This document shows, one piece after another, positions 9,504-21,535 of a DNA stretch of 64,000 nt (position 1 is its first letter; the number at the start of each line of letters is the position of its first letter). The translations under genes and the position numbers were made by a program. Below the pieces are notes generated by a model, which saw nothing but the letters and a program-made list of their open reading frames with translations, was not told the origin of the DNA and did no database searches. This stretch comes from Craspedostauros australis (Eukaryota; Bacillariophyta; Bacillariophyceae; Mastogloiales; Achnanthaceae), in NCBI GenBank assembly GCA_026770025.1, contig JAMXDE010000017.1, positions 62,001-126,000 on the forward strand. Reading direction: 5' to 3'.

Positions 9504-11811
9504 CTAGTTGCTGCCACAACCTTCTCCAAAGTCACGGACGCCTCCGGTGCCGAAGTTTCCGCCACGGTACACTACGGTTCCATCGTAGGTCAACACGAGC
9601 TCTCTGTTGCCCTCCAAACCATCGCCGTAGCTGTCCACCATCTCGTAACGCCAGCACAAGGTGGGATCGACGCACACGGTTTGCGTGTCACGTTGGAATT
9701 GGCTGTAGTTATCCTCAAGCCAAAGCACTGCGTCGGTGGCACGGTTTCTCACAGAATGGGTGATGTCACCTGGGAAGCGATCCAATTGGATGTCCACGCG
9801 GATCTCCTTGCAGGCGACATCGCCACCGCCGTTATCCTCGTCTCCGCTGGTTTCGTCACCGCCGCCATCACCTCCACCGTTGCCGTTGTCGGTGCTGTCC
9901 GCTACCACTTTCATGGCGCCCAACGCATCCACGATGCCTTCTCCGTAGCTACTGTCCTTGCCAGCGGCTCCACGGTCTTCCGCTGTGGACGTCATGGCTT
10001 CAAAGAGCTCCTGGGTGGTCAAATCCTTGTTGTAGCTCTTGAGCAATGCGGCCACACCACTCACGTGTGGGCATGCCTGTGTTCATGAGACGATTTAGTA
10101 GAACCAAAAGAGCAGCGATTGAATGCTTGCAAGAGAGTGAGATCACGCCGAAAGACGAGCGTTCAAGTATCATCATTGTCGTTGTCGTTGTCGTCTCGTC
10201 TCGTCTCGTCTCGTCATCTTCAATCATCACTCGCAGCATGTACCGCACTTACCATGCTCGTTCCGCTGATCGAGGCATAACGTCCATCATTCCATGTGCT
10301 GCGGACGTTGACTCCTGGTGCAGCGATATCGACGCGGCTGTTGCGAGTTGAGAAGCTGGCCAGTCGCTTGGAAGAGTCCACGGCTGCCACGCTGACGACG
10401 ATGTCGTACGCCGCTGGATAGTTGACCGAGTTGCCTTGCGATCCAGAGTTTCCGGCAGCCGCCACAGACAGAACGCCTTCGCTGTACAGCTTCTCGAAGA
10501 ATTGACGTTCTCGACTGTTGGAACCACCTCCGCCGAGACTCATGCTGATGATGTCCGCACCAGCGTTTTGGCACTCCGCCGCCGCCTTCATCAGGTCCGA
10601 GCTGAAGACTCCACGGTCGTTGAAAACTCGGACGGTGAAGACATTGGCTCCAGGTGCCACGCCGACGACTCCCACGGTGTTGTCCGAGGCTCCGATCGTT
10701 CCAGAGACGTGCTGTGGTTCGGAGGAATGTCGATGGAGCGATTGAAAGGTATGAAAGGTATGAAAGGTTTGGTACCGTAACAGCAGTAGCAGCAGCAGTA
10801 GCAGTAGCGATAGGATGGATTGCAGAGAGTACGGTACATAAAGATGATGAGAGTTGCGGAATGAGCAGCGGCTCCAATGTTGAATGACGAAGTCATGTCC
10901 TGGCCATGTCTCAATACCATGTCGAAGAGATGTTGCATTGTCACATCGACCGATTCAACCTCAAATGCACGTACCGTTCCGTGCCCGTTGCCATCGGCGT
11001 CCCACGGTGTCACAGCTTCTCTGCCGTTGTATCCAGTCAAGCGTTCGATGTCAAAGTCTTCATGATCGCTCACGATTCCAGTGTCCAGCACGCAAACCGT
11101 CACGCCTTCTCCCTTGGTCTTGTACTGCTCCCACACCAACGGGGCGTTGACCATGTCGATTCCGTACGGTCTCCTTTGGCTTCCGACTTGGAGGTTGCGA
11201 CCGCCAGCATGATTGTCCGCATCGGCACCCTCCACAACCACGGAATCATGGATGTACAGCGGCTCGCGGACCAAATCCTCGTAGTAGTCGTACCCGTTGA
11301 GTACGGGCATGTCCGACAAGCTCAAGGACAACGCCACGGCATCGATGGTATCAAGGTCGTGGACGATGCTGATGCTGTTGTTCGTGTCGACGCCAGCGTC
11401 GGCAGTCAGGGCCTCGATATCCTTGATGCATTGCTCATGAGAGACGCCCGATGGGCACATGACGACGACGCGGACAAGGTCTTCATCGACGACCACAGCA
11501 TCATCGCCAGTCGCGCCGGCGCCGACATCATGCACCGGGTCCTCAGTTTCATCCTCGTTGCCAAGGACGTGGAAGGAGACGTCCGTGTCGGTGCCACCGT
11601 TGGATGCGGCCAATCCGCGAAGCTTCTTCGCGCCACCGGAGGCACCATCGGCGCCCCTGTTGGTCGTTCCACGGCCGTCTTCAGCACGAAGAGCGCGGTT
11701 GCTGCTGCTCTCGATGGCATCGCCAGCATGCTTGTGGGCGAAAGCTGGCGGAGTCGAGATGAGCGTCGACAAGACGAAGAGGTTGAAGATGGGGCGGGAA
11801 AGCTTGAACAT
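9504..11811 (-). CDS. secreted subtilisin-like serine protease (S8), three exons
   Basis: Three minus-strand exons, 11811-10975, 10711-10253 and 10076-9504, join in phase 0 through clean GT-AG introns (263 and 176 nt) to give 622 residues. Residues 1-25 are a signal peptide ending PPAFA. A propeptide follows to about residue 210, then the peptidase: Asp243 in CVLDTGI, His277 in GNGHGTHVSGT (split by intron 1 after HGT), the oxyanion Asn367 in AAAGNSG, and Ser431 in GTSM (split by intron 2), followed by ACPHVSGVAALL. A Gly/Asp-rich linker leads to a Cys-containing C-terminal module with DSYGDGL, a motif common in secreted protist proteins. It probably acts outside the cell or in the secretory pathway. 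All catalytic residues are present. Intron 1 contains GAAAGGTAT repeats, and intron 2 a TCGTC tract. Confidence 0.92.
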
Positions 11812-12660
11812 GATGTTGAAGGTAGGTTGATATGGTTTGGTGGGATGGGATGGTTTTCTTGATCGGTGAAGTTCCAAATTGTGAGCACTTCATGTTTGTC
11901 ATTTCGGATCATCCATGCGATTCGCGCCGAACGCCATAATAGCACGATGTTACATTGTTGCAGCCGTGTAAAGTGAATAGTGGTTGCATACGAGTAGTAC
12001 TTCAAGAAGAAGTCACAGTGGCGACACTTGCAACTCTCACTCTCCATTGTCTGTTGTCTATTGTCCATTGGAACTGTCTCGTCTACAATTCTTCCTGTCG
12101 GACTTCCACACTTCTGCACTTCCGTATCTTTGGCTTGCGATTCTGCGCATGCTCATTTTCTGCTATTCGTTGACGTGGAATGTTGTGTTCCAGCATACCG
12201 CAGCATACGGAGCAGAGGAATGTCTGCTATGGCTGTTCCGACATGCGTACGAAGACGAAGATGGAATAGATGCGAGATTCTGTCAGAGCACTCTGTAGTA
12301 CTATACTCTACTCTACTCTACTCTGCTTTACTTTACATCATTTTATTCAATTTTATTCACAGTTGCCGAGGTGGAATGTTTGCTGGTGTCATCGGTGCCA
12401 TTTTCTCACGATGTCCGAGAGGGAAGCTTCAAAGATCGCATATCCTGTGTGTATCCTTCTTCACCGATTTGACACGATTGTTGGCGGAAGCAAATCTCCA
12501 TGTATGGTCCGTACAGTACGTACGAGCCACGAGCATGAGAGAGTGTTCAATCAGTTCCGACGAACAACAGCTGCCCAATGTTCGCCGCGATATGCTCCAG
12601 TCATTCAATCATATCCATGAGGATCGGAGCAGAAACATGAGGGTGGATGGTGCATTGGTG

Positions 12661-12696
<36 letters not shown>

Positions 12697-12698
12697 CC
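12661..12698. repeat. (GTGTTC)n microsatellite
   Basis: Six near-perfect hexamer units in intergenic DNA; they read as Arg/Val or Thr/Asn repeats in chance frames. Confidence 0.9.
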
Positions 12699-13768
12699 AC
12701 CAATGCAAATGCAGAAGTATAGAGAGGAGAGGGCACCATACAGTCACACAGAGTATAGTAGTCCCACGTATGGTATGCATGCAAACGATCGCGCATGGAT
12801 CCTCCAGAGAGTTGGAATGCATCAAGATTCATTGGCTTGATCTATTCCATCGCGCAGACAAAGACTTGCGTGGCTTCCGTGTTGGTTGGAGTTGGAGAAC
12901 ATGCGAGAGAGAGAGAGGCCTGAAACTGCGCGCGAGAGATTTTTGGCGCGCGGGTTGTTGGGTCGTGCGTGACAAATGATTCACGAGTGCCAACGAAATC
13001 GAACCAATCGGTTGGCGGCTCCAATACCAACAAAACGCAAACGTACGGAAATGGTGTGGAGTTGGGTAAAGTTACAGGATCAGCATCCGTGTGCTCAGAC
13101 CCACCTTCATCACAGGAGGCCGTGTTCATCATTCCGTCGGCGATCTGGGAACACCAGTCACACATCTGAACTACCCATCATTGCAGGAGCGTGTTCCGCA
13201 TCATTGCGTGTGAAGGTCTGTTGATGTGTTGGTGTTCTGATTCTGCCTCTACTCATCGATGTTTGATGGCGGACCAGCTCCAAGAGCGGAATCTCAGGCT
13301 GCTCATATGGATGAATGACTGATGAGACGAAGTCAAGGCTGACCTGGGAAGGAAGCGCTGCACTGCGTACTGCGAACAGGAGTCGGGGACAACATGTACT
13401 CCAACTTCGATGCCTCAGCACTGTGTTCTGTGTGTTTGTGAAAGCCGTGTCTGTTTGTTCGTTGTATGTTTCCAATGATGACTGTTTGACAGCAAAAGAC
13501 AGCCATTGTAGAATTACAGTTCGTCCGTTATCCAACATACATACAGTGTCCGTTATGTTGAAACACAAGTATACCATCGTTCGTTGAATGTTCTACAGGA
13601 CAATTCAACCCGCCATGACTCGACACAACAAACATCAAAGCACGACTCAGACGCGAGGTTTTGGCGACTGAGATGTTTTTTGGCGAAACAACATGTCACA
13701 TGCATCATTTTTGTGGCAACACCAACACCACCACAACACAACACGAAACGCACATCACAAGAAGAAGA

Positions 13769-13807
13769 CATCATCGACATCATCGACATCATCGACATCA
13801 TCGACAT
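13769..13807. repeat. CATCATCGA tandem repeat
   Basis: About four copies of a 9-bp unit some 130 bp upstream of the chosen start of alpha-kinase 2. If translation began further upstream in frame this would encode His/Arg-rich repeats. Confidence 0.85.
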
Positions 13808-13933
13808 TCACACCCTCATTCTGCGCGCCCAGATTCGGATCGCATCTCTCTGCTCACGACGACCCTGCGTTTCACGACCAGAGTCGAGCGTCGCATTGTG
13901 TCGCGTCGTGATCGAGTGCATGGCATCGGCGCG

Positions 13934-14716
13934 ATGTTGTGTTGCTACGAGGGCTTCTGCTCGTCGTCGCCTGCTGCGTCGGCGCTGACACGCACGTCGC
14001 GTCACAACAATTCGAATCATGCAACGTTGGACACGAGCGAGATCTTCGATGAGGGCGCCTTCCGCTTCGTCTACCAGGGCGTCTACGATTCCGGCGCGCG
14101 CAAGGGAGAGAGGTGCGTCGCGAAGCAATTCAAGCAAGGCAGCGTCTACGAGACGCATTACTTCGACGCCGATATCAAGACGGTGGACATGGCCATGATG
14201 ATCATCGAGGAATGGAACCGCGGTGACTACATCAACAAGATGGTCGTCGTCAATGCGCCCGAGATCTGGGCGCTGCAGCGCGGTCCCATGGCCGGCGCGA
14301 AGCTGCTCGTGGAGCCGTACATCCAGAACTACGAGAAGTTCAATTCCAACAGCGGCTGGAACGAGAGCGGATTCTCGTGGGCACGTGCCATGCAGGCGCT
14401 GTCTCATTTCTCCTACCACATCACCGACGGCGCATGCCTCCTGTGCGATCTGCAAGGTGGCTTCTACAAGAACGGCATCGTCCTGACGGATCCAGCCATC
14501 ATATCATCGAACGAGGATGGCACGTACGGACCGACCGATCTGGGTCCCACCGGCATCAGCTCCTTCTTCTCGCGGCATCGCTGCAACGAGTACTGCAGCA
14601 AGGACTGGATCGTGCCGCGCGATTGCAATCGGTATCATCACAGAAACAAGGGCACCAGCATGATCCATGTCTCCACGCAGTACGATCGCAACGCAATGAG
14701 CCCGCGGCATGCTTGA
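13934..14716 (+). CDS. alpha-kinase family protein kinase (stand-alone), copy 2
   Basis: A close paralogue of the kinase at 7595 and the same overall length. It has DEGAFRFVY, CVAKQF (Lys), VEPYI, CDLQG, LTDP, GPTDLGPTGISSFF and the zinc signature HRCNEYC, all in the same order and spacing, ending with the shared GTSMIHV tail and a TGA stop. The N-termini diverge. I chose ATG 13934 (N-terminus MLCCYEGFC, 260 residues). The frame stays open upstream to 13661, but that part is the translated CATCATCGA repeat and looks non-coding. A tandem duplication of one kinase gene, now separated by an inverted protease gene, is the simplest reading. All catalytic and zinc residues are intact, so both copies are probably active. 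Substrate and regulation are not visible. Confidence 0.9.
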   Translation: MLCCYEGFCSSSPAASALTRTSRHNNSNHATLDTSEIFDEGAFRFVYQGVYDSGARKGERCVAKQFKQGSVYETHYFDADIKTVDMAMMIIEEWNRGDYINKMVVVNAPEIWALQRGPMAGAKLLVEPYIQNYEKFNSNSGWNESGFSWARAMQALSHFSYHITDGACLLCDLQGGFYKNGIVLTDPAIISSNEDGTYGPTDLGPTGISSFFSRHRCNEYCSKDWIVPRDCNRYHHRNKGTSMIHVSTQYDRNAMSPRHA

Positions 14717-16375
14717 AGCATTGTCGTGATGAAAGAGTTGCGTTGAAACAAGAAGGACAGCATGACACGTACCGATGCATGGCCATGGCCCACGTGTGTT
14801 GCAGATGTGCTGCTGCACTGTCAAGTGCGCACGCTATTGTCATGAGTTGTGTCATACACTAGAATAATGTAATAGAATGGATGGCCACAGTTTGTGATCC
14901 ACCACTGGCGACAAGCACTCAAGCCGTGTCCTCTGTTGAGACAGCTATCTCTTTGTGATGAAGGATGGCAGCATCGTTGCAAATCCTGTCATGCCATGGC
15001 TGGCGATGATGTGATCGTCGCAACAAGAGGGATCACCCAAACAACGGCGCACCAAGAAAGAGAAAAAGTGATCATCGCCACCGCCGCCACCAAGAAGGAG
15101 GGATGAAAGAAGAGGGAGATGACACAAAGGATCGCCACAGATCGGGAAACAAATTTAACCGCATTGCATACAAGAAGTCGTTGTCACATTCAACCACGCA
15201 AGCTCACAGAGGGTTCGCAGAAGCGGGCAAAATGATGCATGTCGCAGAACATCGTCTCGTGATTGACATGGGTTGCATGTTTTGGTTTCGCCCTTCGTTT
15301 GAGACGCGGATGGTTGTGTCAACAACGTCGCTTCCAACGCAACGATCGGAAGAGCTTCATTGCCGATGACAATAAATAGCGACATAGCGGATGAGCGTAT
15401 GAGGTAGAAAGTGCGACAGCGACGAACTGGGCATTGATAAAAAGTGGTGACACAGGCCACATCAATCCAGACAGAGCATTTGCGAACGCTTTTGGGTACT
15501 CAGCTGTTACTGTGTGTCTTTTTCTCTTTGGGTTCGAATCTGACCGTTGCTTCGTGCGAAAGCGAAACAGATGGCAGATCCTCACACAGTCAACCAAATC
15601 GATTCCGCAGACGCGCAACAACGTGGGTCAACAGAATCACAGGGAGTCATCGTAAAAGTCACAAAAAACTATAATTTGCTTTTTGCTGACATCACGGGTC
15701 CCATAACAAGAGCACAGAAGAGCTGAGGACACAACGACCACTTCGACTAAATCAAAACGAATACAATCGACCCACCCGGCCAAACTACAACACAATCCGC
15801 CTCAACACCAACAATCTGCTCAAACATCAAGAACAAGTGAGATGGCTACTTTGAATATTCCTCCTCAGAAGGTTCTAATTTGGCTATATTTCTTTGATTC
15901 AACGATGCTGGCGCGCCGGTGTGGTGTGTTCCGTCCCCTACATCAAGTCGTGATCAACGACCAGTTGCCACACATCCCATCACATCACATCCCACCAATG
16001 AAAACTCACATGTCTTTCACAAGATGAAACTACTCCAAGCAAGCTGATGGAATATTTGACTCCTCTTGGTAGGTTTGCTCCTCTGACCATCGCTGCCATT
16101 AACAATCCTTGATTCGAGTGTCATTGCTTTCATCCCACTGCTCATCATGACAAGCACATCAAGGATGAGTGGTGTCAGTCTTTGCTGTTGTGATGCATCA
16201 TGTAGCAATTGGATCAAATGTGGGTTCCTCAATCTGCATTCCATGTTGATTCCCATGCCATTGATCTCCCTCTCCTCATTTGTGCATTGATACAATCCAG
16301 CTAACTGAGGTTGGCAGCCACAAAAGATCTCCATGATGCCATCCTGGCACTGAAACAACAACCACAAACAAAAAC
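14717..16375. other. intergenic, no supported gene
   Basis: No domain in either strand. The minus-strand frame 16017-16427 (136 codons) is coding-like in composition but matches nothing known to me and overlaps the start of the transposase remnant. It could be the second protein of the same element or chance. The left end of the transposase element probably lies in this stretch; no terminal inverted repeat was identified. Confidence 0.35.
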
Positions 16376-17450
16376 ATGCACCCAACATCATCATCGAGCG
16401 GATACGTTCTGAAATTTGATCAAACAAAAGCCATCATAATCGTCATCACACATCAACACAAGCATGACATCTGGTTTCGACTCCGTCAATGTGAATGTTG
16501 GCAACTTGTGATCTTTGGTCAGTTCCTGATGAACATCTCTCTGAAAGTCAGAAATGGCAACCACCCTTTTGCGCAGTCACAGTTTGGAGAGAGCTTCGCA
16601 TCCACATTCGGTGTGAATCCACACTTGTGCCTTCGCATCTGGGAGCACTGCAACTTTGCTGCTCTGTTCAAACCCAAGCATCTGTTGTGAATACTGTACT
16701 ATTTGCATCACTATCCCACTGTGCACATGGCTTGTTTTTTCCTTGGAGTGGCAGATTGAATGCTGAAGAGATACATGTGGCAAGTCATCAAGCAGATTGC
16801 TTCGAAGCTCTACACTGTAGTAAGTTCACATGAAGTCTGCCTGAGTCTACTTTGCTGTGACAATGTGCAATTGCTCGATTCCAAATGAGCACACTCACAC
16901 TCATTGTGCATATTCCTTTTCAGGTTGTGTGGGAGCACTGTAACCTTGGCCAAGTTGACCTCTCATGCAAGGTTACGGTGGATGGCACAGATTTCCAGAT
17001 CGCAGGGCCAACCTCATTCAACAAGAAGTGGTACTCCCACAAATTCTGTGGGCCTGGTTGCAATATGAAGTTGGGATCTCCATCCAACGTGGCGGCATTG
17101 TTTGGATCAATGGGTCCTTCCCTTGTGGGTCTCATCTATACCTCAAGATCTTTCAATTAGGTCTCAAGAATTACTTTGACGATGGCAAGATGATCAAGGA
17201 TGATCGTGGATATCGCGGCGATGAATGCATCAGAACATCTGGCGACTTCGTCTCCATGGCAGAGAAGAGGGCCAAGGGCATTGCAAGAGCACGACACAAG
17301 ACCATTATTGGCAGGTTCAAGAACCGGAAGATCCTTGAGAAGAGCTTCCTCCATGATTGCAACCTACACAAGTATATGCTCAAGGCCATTGCCACAATCA
17401 CTCAGATTCAGATCGATGCAGGCAATCAGCCATTCCATGTCACATACTGA
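16376..17450 (+). pseudogene. PIF/Harbinger-like DDE transposase (DDE_Tnp_4 type), inactivated
   Basis: Exon 1 ends KQIASKLYTV at 16819, then intron 16820-16923 (GTAAGT...TTTTCAG, 104 nt), then exon 2 from VVWEHCNLG. Landmarks: KHLLW-like segment followed by LYYLHHYPT; VDGTDFQI (first catalytic Asp); KKWYSHKFCGPG; YEVGISIQRGGIVWINGSFPCG; KDDRGYRGDE (second Asp); RHKTIIGRFK, where the third catalytic residue should be Glu but is Lys. Damage: TGA at 16688-16690 (at a position that is Trp in relatives) and at 16757-16759, plus a one-base loss near 17058 that moves the reading frame. With the Glu-to-Lys change it cannot catalyse transposition. The true N-terminus is unknown. Family call is from remembered relatives in diatoms and other stramenopiles. 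Confidence 0.8.
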
Positions 17451-19367
17451 GACATCATTCACCATTCACCTGCTCATAGCAATGGCAAAGATGGGCTCGA
17501 TCTGTTCCATCAGTAGCACAGTATCAGCTGAGAGCAACCAAGTTCACATGGTATCACACCTTGTCTCTATTCTATTCAGATGTGCTCTAATAGGAGCCAC
17601 TGCAAGTGCAAGTAGTATGCTCCACATCGCGGTATTCATTTCATTGTTCGCTCCAAACATCTTGATAGCGCGATTGATCACATGGAGGTTGTGTGAGCCA
17701 ACTCATCGAGTCGGTCGATACCGGACATGCTGCATTCATGGTTTCTGTTCCATGCAATATTGCAGGCGACATGGTATGCAATTGCAATACTCCACACGAA
17801 GCTTGATGAGCGACGACGAGCCATTGCGTACAACACTGTCACGGCAGTGAATACACTAGGTATTCAGTTGTGCGGACCATGATCCTCTTGAGCACAGATC
17901 ACAATGACGGACTTCTTGGATGAACAAGAGTAGAATGAAGAGACAATGATGGCAGAGTAAACAGTACATGCAAACTGTGCCAAGCTCGTCTTCACCATCA
18001 GTACAGGATGATGTACTACTCCTCACCAAGTTTGTATCATACGCATGTCTCGCAACCAACACCATTCGATAACAAACCGCACTGTCAGGCAAAACACCAA
18101 CCGCAACTTGTCAGGATCGTATCCGGCAATAAAATGCCACGCCAAGCAGGCTTGCGTTGTTTGTTGTGTTGAGTGCCTCTTGTGTGGATTCCAGGCGTCG
18201 TGGTGCAGAGACGAGAAGCAGGGGGCCACGTTTGGTGGTCGATGTGATGTGCTGTGATGCTCGAGAGGTGCCGATCGCAATTCAACCCGCACAGGCGTTG
18301 CTGTTGGTTCATTCCTCTGTGCGGCTTTTGGCGGGAAGTTGCTCCGCCACGAAAATCGAATGCTGGGTTGACACGTCTGGCAGGAAACACAGCGTGCACG
18401 AATCAGAACCACGCAAATCTCGCATCCAGTACCGTCACGCGCACACGAATGCGCGCACACAGCACCATGTGAACAGAGCGCGAGGCGGGACTGCAATGGC
18501 CAGCATCAAACAGTTGAATTCGTTCCATCAAACGGAAACCGTTGTCACAACGACAAGCCCTGCCGTCCGATACGACAAATCAAAATACAGTGACGACATC
18601 GCAAAATAAATTGACGACATCGCAAAACAAATTGACGACAGACAAGAATCGCGCTGGGCCTTCCTCCCATTTCTGTTTGAAACGGTGTTCGGCGAGTTGT
18701 GTTTTGTTTTGTCGTTATTTGGGGAACAAAACCTCTCTGAGGGAAGATCCTACGAACAGTTCCTACTGGAGTTCTACCGAGAACCGGCTTGCGTTCACGT
18801 TTCGTTGATAATACGACACGACTTGAAGGTTTGCTTTGTCGGACAAAAAACGCGTCCTGTCGGACGATTTTGGCACGACGACGTCACAAGAATTCGAGTT
18901 GTCGTCACCGATAACACGTGATCACATCAACATGATTTGTGTCCGTTCCGCAAACCAAAAAACTGAACAACAAGCGCGGCCGCGCAGCTTCTCACAAACA
19001 AAACTCAATCACGAAATGAGCACAACAGCGCCACAAAACGAGTGTCCTCCTCCTCGAACTGCAAATGGCGAGAGATGAATAGTGCGATGATGTTCCACGA
19101 TGAGCCTGTTTGAATACTTGTGTGCTCTAGATCATAGTGTTACAAACCTTGCTGTTAGTTGTAGTACAAACAAGTCGTAGCGATTCGTCGTTCGTGGCTT
19201 TGGGTGACTTTGCCTTCTCTGCACATCAGAGGTGCGCTCGCTCGATAGAACTTGTGCATGTGCTGACCCTGACTTGCAAGCATAACACTCTTGGATTGCT
19301 CGTTTCAATCCATCTATTTTCCTCCCAACTCATGCTGTTGTTGTAGAATCGATGCGGATCGTCATGT
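17451..19367. other. intergenic, no gene seen
   Basis: Frames are short and overlapping on both strands with no domain. The right end of the transposase element should lie soon after 17450 but I could not find a matching terminal repeat. Confidence 0.4.
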
Positions 19368-21535
19368 GTGCACAAATCATGCACGATGCCACAAAATCGA
19401 AATGACGATGGCTGCTGGTCAGCAACAGGCAACCACGCAACGTACACAATCAAAGGCTTCAGCGAAACACCTCCACACTTCCATCCCTCCATCGAAGGAC
19501 TCAACCATTTCTGGGAAATGCACACCGATTGGCAAGCTAAGTACATGAAGCAGAACCTCCAACGCAACTCCAGAAGCTGTCACAAGCCTTGCAGAAGTTC
19601 CTGCAAACTGGCAAAGGTATGCATTGACTGAGAGCATCTGATGGTGGTTTGATGTTGGCTTTGTGTTGCTCACCACAGCCACTCATATCCTCTTTGTGCT
19701 TTCAGGGTTTGGACTCAAGTTTCGTGCCAAGTGTGGCTGAGCATGCCTGAAAATTACAGCGATTTGCCGAAAGAACGTCAAGACACTCTCTGGTACCACC
19801 CATCAGGCCACAACAACAGCGATGACACGAATGACGAGGATTTTGAACCCAACAACAAAGATGAGGACAATGGCAGCTGTGACAATGAGGAGAAGCTTTC
19901 TAATTCACCAACAGTTGTAAGTGCACCGCACTCCAACAGAGCCAGCGGTACCAACGACATCAGCAACAGCACTGACAAGAGCTTTTCATTTGCTGGCTCC
20001 AAATCGGACGGAGCTTCCATGGATCAACTGTCACCCAACTTCATTGACGACAATCTCAGCCTTGCCACTTCACCATTCATCATGCCTCATTGTACCACAG
20101 TGCCCAAAACCACGAAGTTCACACCAAACACCACACCAAAGAGCACAACGCCTATCCGCAACAACAACAACAACATTGAAGAAGCAATGCGCAGCCTCAA
20201 CATCAACCATATGAAAGGAAACGAGGAAATTGTGACAACTTCGAGCGCCAACATGGTCAAGCAAGGATCGTTTCAAGAGAATGCGCTGGATCCAGTGTTG
20301 GGAGGCATTCTGATCTGCAACCATCATGGAGTCCACATCTTCTTTGTGCTCGAGCCTCCTGTCAACCCAGAATCTATTTGCTCCTCCAGCAAGGATGACA
20401 GGTGGAGCATTAAACTGGCATACAAGCTGCCAGTGATTTATTGCTCTGCAAGCAGCATTTATGGGCCATTCACGGATTGTCCTCAATTTCCGTTGGCCTT
20501 TGTCAGGGACAAGAAGCACTTTGCTCAATAGCACAGTTGCAAGCCGATGAGAACAGTGAACTTGCAGTCATGCGCAGGGTAAGTGTTGACTTCCAGATAG
20601 ACAACAACTTCCGGCATGCTGTGATGAAGATGCCGATGCCTGCACAGTACCACATCATCTACAACAGTCTTGGGTCATTCACCATTGCGGCATTCTGTTT
20701 TGAGCGGCAGCAGAAGGCGGCGATTCCACTTGGTCACACCATCTCACATACTAACGAGGGGATGGAGCCAAAGAACACTTTTGGTGGAGCACCGTTTGGA
20801 ACTCCACAACGCAGCCACAACTGGTTTGCGCCCAGCGTCTTCTCTCCATCACCAGGAGCCCCAGCATTCTCAGGACACCATGGTGTCGCTGCCAACAGGC
20901 ATGGATTCGCTGCTGCTGGGTTTGGCACACAGCCATTTGCAACCCCAACTCAGCCACATCAACAAGGGTTTGGTTGAGGACAGCAAGGAGCAACAAGCCA
21001 TTTTGGCAACATGCCAGGAGCTGCAAACTTCGCACTGTGCTCTATTGGGCGCCACAAGAACGAGGAGGAGGGAGCATGCAGCCAAGCGGCAGAGGCTCAT
21101 GCACAACAGGAGGAGGCCTGTCGTCGCCAGCCAGATCAGGAAGCCTGAGCGCTCATTGAGCAGGCAAATGCTCGCACAAAATTGGCGCAACAGAGAGCTT
21201 CATCCGAGGCAGAAGCGCAGGTCTGTGCTGCGCAAGCTCACAATGCTCGTCTTGTGGAGAAAATGAGAGCACTTGAGGAGGAGAAGGCCAAGTATGCTTG
21301 CATAGTGGAGCAGCAGCGCGCAGCAGGAACCAACATTGACAACACCACCTTCTCGATCTCGGACATGCCACAAGCCCCCACTGCAGGGTTTGTCCATCGT
21401 CGCGAGAATGACAATGTGCTGAGCCAAAACGATTCCGTACACCAACGAATGGATGGCGTTCCAATCTCTGTCACAACAGGAGGTCATTCAGCTGCTGTCT
21501 CTGAGGATGGACTTGCATCAACAGTGCATACATGA
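19368..21535 (+). pseudogene. degenerate multi-segment ORF of unknown identity (probably transposon-derived)
   Basis: Coding-like plus-strand segments follow one another. The first (about 19368-19616; HFWEMHTDWQAKY) ends at a good donor (AAAG/GTATGC), with an acceptor near 19706 (TTTCAG). The second (19731-20531) is rich in Asn/Ser/Asp with a folded-looking end, ALDPVLGGILICNHHG. The third uses another frame, from about 20540 to 21535, interrupted by TGA at 20975-20977 and 21146-21148. Its last part (EEEKAKYACIVEQQ) is a short coiled coil. Between the two TGAs the frame remains coding-like (Gln/Ala/Glu-rich), so these are probably point mutations (CGA to TGA fits both). I recognise no family. 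Proximity to the Harbinger-type transposase suggests an accessory ORF of a mobile element, but this is inference; a decayed host gene is possible. Confidence 0.45.

Larger units (their letters stand above)
11812..13933. other. intergenic between divergent subtilisin and alpha-kinase 2; no gene seen
   Basis: The 5' flank of both neighbours. Open frames here (for example 12028-12840) have no domain or codon structure and begin at weak sites. Contains a GTGTTC microsatellite and a CATCATCGA tandem array listed separately. Confidence 0.45.

Noticed and set aside
10906..11862. 318-codon plus-strand frame
   Set aside because: Antisense to subtilisin exon 1, whose signal peptide and catalytic motifs are clear.
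12028..12840. 270-codon plus-strand frame with a hydrophobic start
   Set aside because: Includes the GTGTTC microsatellite, no domain, and the hydrophobic start lacks signal-peptide structure.
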